64,000 bases of DNA, taken from Marsupella aquatica (taxonomy: Eukaryota > Marchantiophyta). How positions within the stretch are numbered: position 1 is the stretch's first letter; each line of letters opens with the position of its first letter. Shown here piece by piece: positions 24,911 to 35,974 of this stretch. The position numbers and the translations under genes are program-made. Location of the stretch: assembly GCA_973895155.1 (NCBI GenBank), contig OZ316891.1, forward strand, positions 20,708,001 to 20,772,000, given 5' to 3'. Below the pieces are notes generated by a model. It ran no database searches and was not told where the DNA came from. It saw only the letters and a list, made by a program, of their open reading frames with translations.

Positions 24911-25140
24911 AAAACAACCCAACCCAATAAAGGGAAGGAAACAAAAGGGGTGCCAAAGCCAAAACAACCCAATAAAGGGAAGGAAACAAAAGGGGTCCCA
25001 AAGCCAAAACAACCCAATAAAGGGAAGGAAACAAAAGGGGTCCCAAGGCCAAAACAACACAATAAAGGGAAGGAAACAAAAGGGGTCCCAAAGGCAAAAC
25101 AACCCAATAAAGGGAAGGAAACAAAAGGGGGAAGGGACTC
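24911..25140. repeat. 45-bp tandem repeat, five units
   Basis: Units start at 24911, 24961, 25006, 25051 and 25096 with the core AAAACAACCCAATAAAGGGA, then AGGAAACAAAAGGGG. The first unit is 50 bp because of a small internal duplication. Because 45 is a multiple of three, several frames stay open on both strands. These are not genes. Confidence 0.95.
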
Positions 25141-25261
25141 AAGAAGACCCAAGTTGTTAATGGCATTCCAATTTGAAAGAAGGAAGTCAGTCACTACCGT
25201 ACCCGTCTTGTAACGCCACACAGAGGTTTACAGTAAAGTTGTAGGAGCACGAGATTGAGCC

Positions 25262-25720
25262 CAGCAAGGAGGCTTTGCTTTCGCCCAAGAAGAACTTAAA
25301 TTTCTTTGCCAGGAAATAAATTATCTGCACGAGTGGAAACGGCGGATTTTTTCATGCTGGGGCTGAAGCTGGGGCTGAGCTTTAGCTTACGGAGGTAGCA
25401 ACAGAATCAGCCGAGCAACGAGGCTTTGCTTTCGGTCAAGCGGAGCTCAATTACAACGAGGCTTTGCTTTCAGTCAAGAGGAGCTCAATTTCTTCTCCAG
25501 CAAATAAATGAGCTGCAGGAGTGGAAACGGGCGGGATTGTGCGTGCTGGGGCTCAGCTTCAGCTTAATTACAGAGGTAGCAACAGAATCAGCCCAGCAAC
25601 GAGGCTTTGCTTTTGGCCAAGAAGGAATTAGCAGAGCAGAGCAGAGCAGAGTTGCTTTCGGCCAAGAAGGAATTAGCAGAGCAGAGCAGAGCAGGGGTTG
25701 CGAGTCTGTTATTATTTCGT
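25262..25720 (+). repeat. Dispersed repeat, copy 2 (tandemly amplified)
   Basis: Modules shared with 2109-2317 appear two to three times here. They are GCAACAGAATCAGC with GCAACGAGGCTTTGCTTT, and a segment starting AATTTCTTCTCCAGC that runs into GAGTGGAAACGG. At the right end an AAGAAGGAATTAGCAGAGCA unit of ~50 bp is also duplicated (25618-25700). Confidence 0.7.
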
Positions 25721-26696
25721 TGGAGCTGTTGGTGTTGGAGAAAGCCGCGGTTTCTGCTTCGATCGTCGGTACTCTTCTCGGATCCGATGCAGCGCGGCAG
25801 ACAGCTGCCATCCAGGTGCGGATCTCGATCGAAGGCCATACCGAGTGCTGTTTGAGAGATTCTGAGAATTTTTTTACCCCCCGTTTTTCGATGTTTGCCG
25901 GTGTTCGTATCGACTGTAGTAGAAAGTGGTCATTCAAGAGAAGGTGTTCTGTGGTCTGCGTGACGAAATGCTTGATCTAGAATGTATGGCGTCGTCATCG
26001 GTTATATAAATATCTCCTTGTCGCTACGTTTCTGCAGTCTGTATGGCCCGTTCTTACTGTATCATGAAAATTGGTTGTACGAGTGTTTTTCTGGAAGACG
26101 CTGAAACTATGCACGCCTTGGAAGCTTCAGAGGTAGAACTGAGGTCCTGTGTAGTTCTCTCGAGATTGTGGTGGAGGTGTGCACGTAGAATGAAGGCTGC
26201 TTCAGTTGAAATTTGACGATCTAAAAGCCAATGGGTGCATGTTAGTTTTTTTCCATGGTTCCGTCCCAAGAAGTGAAAGCAACTTATTTGGTGTCGGTTG
26301 CTGTAGTCGTATTGTGGCGTTTGGGTCTATGGATTTGCTGTTGTTCGGAGTTCCTGGGCTCTACTTTTATAGTTTGTCGATGCAACTATGTACGAGCTGA
26401 GGTGTCCTTTTTCTTTCCTTCGTCAATTATTTCGTCAGCATGGATTGGCTATCTGAGATGTTTGTCTACTTTCTGTCGCTGTTGTACAAGTTATCACATG
26501 TTTGGTATATTCAGACCTAAGCTTGTAGCCCCTTGTGAGCCTCACATCCTAACATCCGGTTAATCACCTATGATGTATTAGTCCCGGCACCATGAGACGC
26601 TCTGTTTCCCTGGGTCACCTGGCAAACTCTCTCTGCGGACGGACAGACGGAAGGAAGGAAGGAACGAACTATTTCTCGTCTAAGAGCCCTTACAGC

Positions 26697-29600
26697 ATGG
26701 GAATATTGGAGATCTTCAATTCACTTACGTAAGCAGAAATGCTTAGTCTGAGCCCAATTTTTTCCAATTTTGTCGACAGATTGGAGGCTAACGCCGGGTT
26801 GCTGTCAAATTTCGAAGTGAGGGATTTGTTACTCAAACGTGGAGCTGACAAGGGCCCTCTTGGTGGCTCGATAACAGTTGGGGAGTGCAAGGTTGCTCTC
26901 TCCGACATATCTGTAGTTTTTCCTTCAATCTCTTCACTTCACAGCTCTAACTTTTCTGTCTCTGTCTGTGAATTCATAGTGATTCAAAACCATGTGGTTC
27001 CTTTGAGTCGCATGGCTGGACCCTATCAGTGATTTGGCCAATTGCGGCTTTGAGGCTTTAAATTCATTTCAATTGAATGTTAGTACTCCTGGGAGTCAGG
27101 TTAGAAAGGTGGAGATTCCGATTTCGCTAGGACCCACAATTCAGCTTACGATTTTGTGATCTAATCCATTTGACCAAGTGAAGAACAAATATACTCTTGG
27201 CAGCCTGCCAAAGTTCCTTGCACCCATCTTCATTTGAGTCTCTCCACATGAGCCCGTCATCTCTCCGAATATGCAACCTCTTTTAGGACGAAGCTGTTAA
27301 GACGGTACATCCAATATATACGTACTTGTCAATGGCTGAACAGTATCGCAACGAATATCCTCCGAAGAAGTATTTACAGTACCTGTCTTGGTTACGAGAG
27401 GCCACGTCATGATGGGTGGCTGAGCTTTAGCATATTGATAGGATCTGGAAATAGAGCAGAGGAAATGGGTGCTGAAACATATGAGGGGAAGTTGATTGAT
27501 GAATTTGAGGAGAATCACGCGGGGCGGCGTTTGGTTTTGGAGTACCCCATATCACAAAGCACAAGAATTCAGGTAGTGGTGCTTGATTCTGCTGACACAC
27601 TGGGAGTTGAATTTATTATGAAATGTGCTGCTATGCTGGTTCCTTCCGGGCAGGAGATGGATTGGATGTATTCGTCAGAGGGAGGACAGTGGCAGCTGCT
27701 AGCCTCTGCTGGCGTGAGCAGGTTGATCCTCTTTTCGAGGAGCTATAACATAGTGCACTCTGATAAAAAGGGAAAGCGTATACATAGACATGATAATTAC
27801 GGTCACGAAAAGAGAATGGATCAGCATAATGAATCAAGAGGCAGAAGATCGAAGAAAATGGAAGAGCTACAGCGAACAAACAAATTGTCTGGTCCGACAA
27901 ACCTGCCAACAGCAGTACCAGAAGATGAGGTATTAAAGCACTTGCTAGGTCCTCTTGTTCTTGCTCTTGCCCCTAAGGTTACTTTCGATACTGGGGTTCC
28001 CAGCATTCCTTTCGTGTGCTATAATGACAATGTAGTGCAACGGGTGTTGGTGGAGGAAGCCTTGTCTCCAGTGACAGGCTTGATGAAGGTTGAAGATGTC
28101 GAGGTGGAGAGTGAAAGTTCTGATTTGGAAGCAAAAGCCATCCAGCAGAACCACTTTGTAGGAGTTTTCAACGAAGAAGAATCTTCCCAGCTTAAATTGA
28201 AGAAACACACAAAGTCATGGAGACGGAGGCTGATTTTCAGGCGGATGCCTAATTTGATTCAGACAGAGGTCCTTCTTACGATACAACCTTGTGATAACAA
28301 GAGAAAAGTCTTACACAAAGGGAGGGAAAGTGACGATAGCGGGAGAAGGTTTCTTAAACATACGACCAACCTGAAGCAAGAGCACCTGGACCACATGAAC
28401 CTTGAGCGAGTAGTGAGGCAGGTCGATCATAGTAGGTTGGTGCACAAGTACCTGCCCCCCATAATAGCTGGGTTTGTGCTGGTAGCCCCACGCTTGGATG
28501 CCTGCTTAGTGTGTGATCCAGGCCGTGCACGAGTTCTTTCCATTGGGGTTGGAGGAGGTGCTTTACCAATCTTTTTGCAGCAACATTTTCGATTCCACAT
28601 TCAGGTAATATTCAGCATTTGGTACAAGACCAAAAGGCAAAGAGCGTATGCAACTATGGAATTTTATGTGTCCGTCACGATTTTGTCGAGTCATGGGCCG
28701 AAGCACTTGACATACTTGACTTTTGTCTCTCTGTGCAGGCAATTGACTTGGATGCGGGGGTCCTTCGACTTGCTAGAAAGCACTTTGGGTTGACAGAAGG
28801 TACCCATTTCCAAGTGGCTGTAGGGGACGGTTTAACTGTTGTTGAGGAAATCGCGGCAAGGGTCATAAAGGAGGGTATTGTAGATGAAGGACTCAAGGAT
28901 TCTTGGACCTCTTGTGTACCCATTGGTGAATCTACCGTATTTTCTTCTCCACATGGCCCCTGGTCTTCTACAGAGAATCTGGGACTGTCTGCGGGGCCAT
29001 CTCGTCAGGAAGATGACTTGAACGAAGGTTCCTGTAATATCTATGGTCATCTCAGGAAGAGTAAGGAAAGTCTTGTAGAAGGCGTGGAGGAGAGTTTCCT
29101 GGTGTGCTCGCCAGAAGCTTCAGATAAAGTACACAACCTGACGCGGGATCCATATTTTACATGTCAATCGGAAGTCTCATCATCCTCAAAACCGAACTCC
29201 TCCCGTCATAAACAATATCAATCTGATCCTCGAGTGGAGCTTATAATCCTGGATGTAGATGTGGGTGACGCTCGGTTGGGTCTCAGCTCTCCTCCCCAAT
29301 CTTTTCTCGAGCGGAGATTTCTCCTTTCAGCAAGAATTGCCCTACAAAAAGGGGGCATGCTAGCTATGAACGTGGTGCCGTGTGGGGAGAAACCTTTTGC
29401 AGCTGTCGTCGAATCCTTGCGACATGTGTTTACTGAAATTTATGAAATAGCATTGGAAGATGATGTGAATCATGTGGTTTTTGCCCTTCCAGGTCCGGCC
29501 TCCTTGAATCATCACCTTCTCAATAGTCACACAGTTGAACAAGTCAAGAAAGTGGTAGGTGAGAAGATGATTCAACACATTCGGCGGTTGGACAACGTTT

Positions 29601-30822
29601 CAAGCAATGAGTGAGCTGAAGACCATTCTGGTTAAGGAAGAAAGATGTTGCTTCTTCATCTACAGTACGCATGGCCAATGTCCTATCGTGCAATGTTAAC
29701 GCCATGTGGATAAGCGGTCTCTACAGAATTGGATCCCACTTGTAACTTTGAGTATATGAGCCTACACGAATGTCAGGGGTAGAGGTGAACGGATGGAAAG
29801 TGGCAGGTTGTGGGAAGCCGTTATACTCCGGTCCCTCTTGAGGAGCATTTTCTTTGCCAAATATGTTGTCAGAACGCGCTCTTCACTTGGGTATAATGTT
29901 CACTCGAGAGCATCCAGTACGGAAGGGAACATATTTTACTCAGTGATTGGATGACATATTTCCCTACTTCTTGATTCTCCACAAATGTTTGAGAATCTCA
30001 GAGGTCACCGTCCACAAGGGCCTTCTTTGCTTGTGGACGCTGTTTTTTGTGGTCCACCAGCTGATACTTTGTACCTAGTCCTCTGCCAAACGTGCCCGAG
30101 AAACCAAGCCTGCCAATGTTTGGACTGATCGAGTCACACATTCCTGTTTATCACTTGGGAGGGCGGTTGAACCGATGGAACGCCCTTACTCGCACTACGT
30201 AGCGATATCAAGCTCTATGTTGTTGTTTGTGGTTCAACACAGATGGGTGAGAGAACTCTGAGCCAAAAATGTTCTGTTTCATGTGGCTGAAGGTTTGTTT
30301 GGCTCTAAGAGAAAATGAATGGTCTATTTCTCAGGTTTATGAATATTTGGTAGAAACTCCTGCTGGGACACAGACAAAGACAAGCATAGAAGAGTTTGTG
30401 ACCGGAGTGAAGTCTTTCAGACTGACAGATGCAGAGAAATTGCAGTCTATTAATCTACGACCTGCCACTGCAGTTGAAGTTCACTTGGTAAAACACAAAT
30501 TTCTTCCAGTCTTTGTTCGTTTGACTACTTTTCTTCGCCTTGACCCGAGTGTCTTGACTTTCCCAAGTTGTCGCTTGCTAAAGTTATGTTAGAGGTTTCT
30601 TACCCTTACAGGTGCCCCTCCCCCTCGATCTGTGTGCAGATTGTGGAGGATTGTGACGAACGTCTCTCAACTTCACAAGTGGAACGATTTATTGGAACAG
30701 TCACGGAAACCCTTCCAGAACCTCCGTTGAAGCCTGAAGCTGAAGCTGAAGGTGAAGAGGAGGAGATGGAGGAAGCGAATCCCGATAGCGAGGAAAAAAC
30801 AGAGCAAGTACCAGACGAATAA
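26697..30822 (+). CDS. RPC9: DNA-directed RNA polymerase III subunit RPC9 (CRCP/Rpc17), 4 exons
   Basis: Forms the stalk of RNA polymerase III together with RPC8, needed for initiation at tRNA and 5S genes. Exons: 26697-26728, 26780-26891, 30335-30487, 30640-30822; phases close to 159 aa. Recognisable blocks are EANAGLLSNFEVRDLL, VYEYLVETPAG, LTDAEKLQSINLRPATAVEV and IVEDCDERLS, followed by an acidic Glu-rich tail typical of the family. Exon 1 (MGILEIFNSLT) is a short inferred exon. An alternative start at 26739 also reads in frame into exon 2. Intron 2 is 3.4 kb and contains a whole second gene on the same strand. The stop codon overlaps an AATAAA word (30818-30823). Confidence 0.9.
27332..27412 (+). 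CDS. Possible upstream ORF before the nested methyltransferase gene
   Basis: ATG 27332 opens a 26-codon frame ending at TGA 27410-27412, about 50 bases before ATG 27465. It could be a uORF in the 5' leader or part of an uncharted first exon. Support is only position. Confidence 0.2.
   Translation: MAEQYRNEYPPKKYLQYLSWLREATS
27465..29614 (+). CDS. METTL13-type eEF1A methyltransferase lacking the N-terminal domain, nested in RPC9 intron 2
   Basis: Two exons, 27465-28604 and 28739-29614, give about 671 aa. The middle part (VPSGQEMDWMYSSEGGQW, GVSRLILF) and C-terminal part (VGGGALPIFLQ; AIDLDAGVLRLARKHFG; LIILDVDVGDARLGLSSPP; RIALQKGGMLAMNVVP) match the second half of METTL13/eEF1A-KNMT, whose C-terminal spermidine-synthase-like domain methylates the eEF1A N-terminus. 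The SAM-binding glycine motif and following acidic residue are split by the intron. The family's N-terminal class I methyltransferase domain (~250 aa, Lys55 activity in the human protein) is absent, and the sequence upstream belongs to RPC9. The frame is open upstream of ATG 27465, so the true start is uncertain. Retained activity is inference. Confidence 0.8.
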
Positions 30823-33800
30823 AAGCAGATTACAATGATGCTACTCCTGACTGATAGGTTGTCGTCGCTAGACTGACTGTTATTGTCACCCTGTTATGTC
30901 ATCGCGGGCCACATGTTCGTAACGAACTGTGACCCAAGTCACGAGATGCAATTTTGAGGGACACAACTTGTGTGTAATGGGTGATTTAGCTCACCGTATT
31001 AGTTGCACAAATCTCGCACAATAGTTTAGTGATTTGGTCACCTTGTTGGATCAAAGGCTCAGAGTAGACCAAATTGCAATGCAATCTGATAAAATGAAGT
31101 CTTGCATGGGTTTCAAGCTTACAAAACAACAGGTACTAGGCAGAATTCTCCTTCCGGTCAACAACTTAAATATTATGTCGCAAAGTACTTGAAGTTGACT
31201 AGCATGTGTGCTTCTTAGGTGTCCCCGTATTGGCTTTCTGCCTGATGTCTTGGATAGAAATCTTACCTACAAAAGCAACAATAGTTCCTTCACACAGATG
31301 ATGACCTTTAAGTGTAACAAACTCCTATTTCCAGAGCATTTTGGGCAATAATAGCCCCTTAAAACTTGAGCAGAATATCCCACAATGTCTTGTAAACCCG
31401 ACTTAACTATAAACTTGATGCCCTTTGTGCTTTTTCTCTTTGTAATTTTCAGGGCATTATTTTATGGAGGAGAATGCGCACTCAAGATTTGGATGAACTC
31501 ATTATGAAGGTTTTCTCTATTTTACTAAGAGAAGTCTATAGGCTTGAAAGTGTATTAAAGTGCTGTTATTAGAGTATTATGGCAAATAATAGCCCTCCCA
31601 AACTGGAGCTGAAAGCTCTCAATTGTTGGGGCATTATTTAACGGCATTATTTAATGGCACACAATGCAGCTCTAAACAAGACTTCACTGTATGCTTTGTG
31701 TAACCAGGACTTATGTAACCAGGACTTACTAATATACTTGCCTGTGTACTAATATACTTGCCTGTGTATCAGTGCAGGCAAGTACCCCCATGGAAATCTC
31801 ATTCCAAAATACTTGGAAGCACAAAATCCCTGGAAGCACGTGCAACCACATAAGCACTATTGGTCACAAACAAGAACTATTAGTTATGCTAAAATATTCA
31901 TGTTTGAAACAAAGCAAAGAAAAACAATGGAAAACTGGAAAGTAACACTTCAAATAAACAAAAATAAGGAAAATAGGGGTCATTGATATATTAGTGTTTT
32001 CTGGTAAATTGATTGAATTTTCAATTTGATTCATTGGCAAACATTTCAAATAGCCATAGGTAGAAAGTATTTTCAGCTTTTATGGTTAACATAAGAAACT
32101 CTGGACAAAGGAATACCAAGAGAATGTAAGAAACCACTATGGACAAAGGAATACCAAGAGAATGTAAGAAACCCTCCCGTTACCATGGGAATATCAACAG
32201 AAGGTAAGATACCCCTTGGCTACTTTAACAGTTTGCATGGACTCTATGGAATGTCATAAGGCCTCTGTAGACATAGGAATACCAAGGGAAAATTCTGCTT
32301 GTTATCATGAAATAGTCTCCTCTTTATGTCCTCTCATTTCCATACTCAACCTTATTCCAGTATGCAACTTTTCAACACTCCATTCTCAGCACTCCAATGT
32401 GTTGATGAACATGAAACTCGCAGGGTTAAATAACTTCCTTCTCAAGTACTGTAGTTTTCTAAATTTGCATCTGAGGTGTATTTTGCTCTACAAGGCTCTT
32501 CAGTTTGCCCACGGGTAGGCTTTAGGCTTCTGGTTTTAGGTCTGCTGCTTCTCTTTTGTTTCCTTGCCTTTCTTGGCCCTTTGGTTGTCCCCTCTTGATG
32601 GGGTCCTTTGACTGAGGGATCATGTCTCCCCGTTGGACACCATTTGTCTTTTGGCAGTCTGATATATATTTGAGGTACTGAAAAATGATTTGTCTTTTGG
32701 TAGTGTGATATATATTTGAGGTAGTGAAAAATGATGCTTGGATAGACCCCTAGGTTTGTAAGATTGTCAATTAGTCTTTTTGTCTAAGGTCCATGGGAGC
32801 ATCATTTTCGAGGCAGTGTGAAATGTATCTGAGGTGTATTCAGCATTAATTTTCGCGGGGATGTGTTCAAAAAGACGGAGAGGCTTCGCTTTCAAAATGC
32901 TCTGAAGTACGCGCCTCGAGAGCCTCAAGAGCTCAGCTGGTTTCTCTACTCGTCCTGCTCGAATCGGAGCTGCCACACTTTGAATCGATGCGGCCTCCCT
33001 CCGAATCGAAGCGGCCACACGCGAATCGAAGTTGCCATCGCCGTTCTCAAAAACCTGGGAGCAGAGCTGCTAAGGTCCAGAGGAATAGCATGGTAGCCAG
33101 TTGGATGTCATGATGCCAATTCGACCGACATTTCGCTCGCTGGGGATAATAACTTGACGCTTGCAATGTCGATTGTTACTGATATGGTGGGATTTCAGGT
33201 ATGGGATCTTCGTAGCACTACCATTCACTACTCTGTCGTTCACGCGCTCTCTCAAATTGCCGTGACTGGAGATTGGACTCGATTGGAAGACGAGCAGTGG
33301 CTGGATCCTTCCCTGCCCAGCGCAGCACAGCAGAGGGTAGGATGATGGCTCCGGTCTGTATCATTAGGGACGGAAGGAGGTGATCCGACGGATTGAAGGG
33401 CGTTGGAGTGGAATTTCGTCGAGGTGTTTGTCGATAGTGAGTGAGTAGACTGCTTGTTGATCTTCTTCACTGGCACTCTCTTCACCACTGACTCTTTTCT
33501 TGAGTCTGAAATTGTCATTTGGACGGACCCCTGGGATCTACCTGTGAACGAAGAACGTTTTGTCGATTTGATGGAGAGGGGTCATAGCGTTTGAGGAATA
33601 TGTCTGGTCGGATTCTGTCTGTGAGTCGTCTTAGCTTGAGCCTTGATTCTTTCGTCCTCTTAGTCAACCTCATGGATATATTGTTTGCCTTGTTCCCAAG
33701 CTGGACAACTGCAAACCGCTGGAAGACAAGCTTGAATCGGCCTTTTGCGTCGAAGCAGTTTGTCCTGTTCCAACTCTCTTACAAAACCCTATAAGTGGAG

Positions 33801-34243
33801 CCTCTCTTCATTTCAGCACTGCCAAGCTTTGAATTTCTGGACTAGAAGTGAGCAGTAAGACACACATGAGAGTGATTGAATCGAGTCGGCGTTCGGGTCG
33901 TGATTTGAATAGCTCTCTCCAACAGCTGAATCGTATGTGCAGGAATCCACGTTGATCGAGAAATGGAAAGGCAAACTAATCCAAAACAGTGAAGGAAGAT
34001 GCAAGTCTTATCCCTTTCTTGAGAGAGCGTTAAGTTCATGGCTTGAGTAGCTTCATTTGCTCCTTGTGGATCTTTGCACACAACCTACTGTAATTGAGCT
34101 GAAGATGAAGCGAGTGTGCCTCGCAGGAATAGAAACGCACGCAAAACAAGAATTCAGTTCATTAGCAGATCATGTTCGTGTTAAGGCAAAGTTCAGGTGC
34201 AGGTAGCTAGTCCAGCATTGCTACCTTTGGAGGTACTACAGAA
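30823..34243. other. Intergenic region between RPC9 and the RING gene
   Basis: No gene is recognised. It contains small tandem duplications (TGTAACCAGGACTTA and CTAATATACTTGCCTGTGTA, each twice, near 31700-31765; a 44-bp unit near 32100-32180). A segment at 32550-32740 is similar to 12350-12480. The word GGTCCATGGGAGCATCATTTT near 32790 also occurs at about 14190. The stretch 33000-34240 may be promoter and 5' leader of the RING gene. Confidence 0.55.
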
Positions 34244-35974
34244 ATGACTGGAGGGTGCATCTGCGCAATATGTTATGAAGATGTGGACCCTGCCAGCGAG
34301 CTTCTGCAGTCCATTGCCCTCTGCGGCCATGTATTTCACGAGCTCTGCTTGCAGCAGTGGATCGAATTCTGCCCAAATGGTCGCGCACCCACTTGCCCTC
34401 TATGCAAACAGCACTGTGGTGTCAAAGATGTTCATCGTCTTTACTTCCAGTCGGATTCCTCTCTGGTAAAGAAGGATGTCACTCATGAACCCTGCCAGAA
34501 GAATCTATCGGAGAGAGAGCTTTCCCAGGAGGACCAAGTGAAACTCTGCAGGTTGGAGGCGAAGGTGACAATGCTCACAGCAGAATGCAAGGCCTCGAGG
34601 GAGAAACTATCGACGGCTGAAACCGAGGGACACAGACATTTGGAGCAGGTGAAAGTGCTTGAAACAGAGAAATCAAAATGGAGGAAAGACAAAGGCCTAC
34701 TTGCTCAATCAATTGCCAGAACTCAAGAGGAGCTTAGGAAAACCGTACAGCAAAGAGAGGAATTGTTAAAGAAGACAGAGGCAATGGCTAATGACGTTGC
34801 TGCGTACAGGTTGGCTACTGATGTGAACCTGACTGAGGTTGACATGTCTAGGCTCATTTCTCCTGCTAGCCGTTCTGCCAGTAAAGATGACGTCATTGAT
34901 ATGATGACGAAGACCCTCTTTCTCCAGAACAGGGCATTCAAGGATCTCATGCACAAGTGCCAAGAACTGGGGATGGGGGAATCTCGAGCTGAACAAAAGT
35001 CCCAGAAGCTGACCGAGCAAGTCAGGCGCATGAAGGCACGGATACAGGAGATGGCCAAAGCCGAAGAGGAGAAGGAGAATGCAAAAGTGAGATCTCTAAC
35101 CAGAACTAGAATTTCTGCCGAGACAAACATGAGGCCAGAATTATCCCTAAATGATGCGCATTCTGCCCAGCTGGCCAATGCCACCGAAAACATTCCCTTG
35201 CTATCTCGTCCTCATTCGAAGAAAAAGAAAGTTGGCGACAGCAAGGAGGCAGCAAGTCTGCCTCTAACTCCTGTGGCTCCCAATGTCATCTGTCTCGATG
35301 GTGATAGTGAAGCATCAGAAGCAGAAGCTCAAAGAGCAAAGGTGAACAGGCAGGGGTGGGTTGCCGGCTTCTCGGAAATCGTGCCTGCAACTCATGACTG
35401 TGACGAGGAGTTTACCTTGAGTAAGAAAAATCAGAATAGTCTCAGTCGACCTGATTGTGCAACAATTCAGAGTTTGGAGCCTTATTCCCAGTCGTTTGGT
35501 GAGGAGACTCAGGAGGACTTTGCTCTAAGAACAACGCTGAGACAATGTGCTGACGAGGGAGAAGATGTAGGATCTTCTCGGTCTAAAGTAAAACCCAAGC
35601 TGACTATCGGTTTGGATGGAGATATTGATGATGTAGATGCCCTCAGACGGAGGCCAATGTTGCCCATTAGGCAGGAATTGGGTCTTGGACAGGGAGCAAC
35701 ATCCTTCACGCGACCCCAATCTGCGACGGGCTTCCAGATGCCTGCAACAACGGACCAAGCAGTTCCTCCTTCCGAAAGCAAATTCATTCTGTCAGGGGCT
35801 GATGGTCGCGGTGGCAGGGTTAGAGTTTTGAAGCCTCCTAGGCTTGTTCCTGGAGGTGGAAGTAGCAGCAGTGTCTGGGGAGCGATGCGTGGAAAGCGAT
35901 TCAAACCCACCTCTCACATTGGTGGTGCAAGGTCGTCATCGTTGAAAATTGAGCATTTTTTTGGACGAGGATGA
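34244..35974 (+). CDS. TRAIP: RING-H2 E3 ubiquitin ligase, TRAIP/NOPO-like, single exon
   Basis: 576 aa without introns. The N-terminal RING has the ligands Cys7, Cys10, Cys27, His29, His32, Cys35, Cys51 and Cys54 (CAIC...CGHVFH...CPLC). Residues ~85-180 and ~225-290 are Lys/Glu/Gln-rich heptad-like coiled coil. The rest is low-complexity with Ser/acidic patches. This order (N-terminal RING, long coiled coil, disordered tail) is that of TRAIP, an E3 ligase acting at stalled replisomes. The last residues, SSSLKIEHFFGRG, resemble a PCNA-interacting peptide with the aromatic pair but without the usual Gln. The start follows a plain 5' leader, and no nearer in-frame ATG precedes the RING. Substrate and role are inferred. 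Confidence 0.8.
   Translation: MTGGCICAICYEDVDPASELLQSIALCGHVFHELCLQQWIEFCPNGRAPTCPLCKQHCGVKDVHRLYFQSDSSLVKKDVTHEPCQKNLSERELSQEDQVKLCRLEAKVTMLTAECKASREKLSTAETEGHRHLEQVKVLETEKSKWRKDKGLLAQSIARTQEELRKTVQQREELLKKTEAMANDVAAYRLATDVNLTEVDMSRLISPASRSASKDDVIDMMTKTLFLQNRAFKDLMHKCQELGMGESRAEQKSQKLTEQVRRMKARIQEMAKAEEEKENAKVRSLTRTRISAETNMRPELSLNDAHSAQLANATENIPLLSRPHSKKKKVGDSKEAASLPLTPVAPNVICLDGDSEASEAEAQRAKVNRQGWVAGFSEIVPATHDCDEEFTLSKKNQNSLSRPDCATIQSLEPYSQSFGEETQEDFALRTTLRQCADEGEDVGSSRSKVKPKLTIGLDGDIDDVDALRRRPMLPIRQELGLGQGATSFTRPQSATGFQMPATTDQAVPPSESKFILSGADGRGGRVRVLKPPRLVPGGGSSSSVWGAMRGKRFKPTSHIGGARSSSLKIEHFFGRG

Larger units (their letters stand above)
19839..26696. other. Intergenic region between GIF and RPC9
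   Basis: No gene is recognised. The region holds short duplications (21080-21270), a 60-73 bp tandem array (21441-21900), a pogo-like element (22129-22860), a degenerate GAGA/CACTGAATGAG repeat (22920-23345), two inverted-repeat structures (23690-24720), a 45-bp array (24911-25140) and a dispersed repeat (25262-25720). A minus-strand open stretch at 20822-21031 is Arg/Ser/Cys-rich and unmatched. The stretches 19839-20800 and 25720-26690 show nothing I can name beyond possible UTR sequence. Confidence 0.6.

Noticed and set aside
24819-25221. Overlapping long ORFs on both strands
   Set aside because: They are produced by a 45-bp repeat whose length is a multiple of three; no domain and no codon signal.
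26697-29614. RPC9 and the METTL13-like protein as one fused gene
   Set aside because: RPC9 exon 2 joins exon 3 at 30335 in phase and restores a normal RPC9; the nested gene has its own start, stop and intron.
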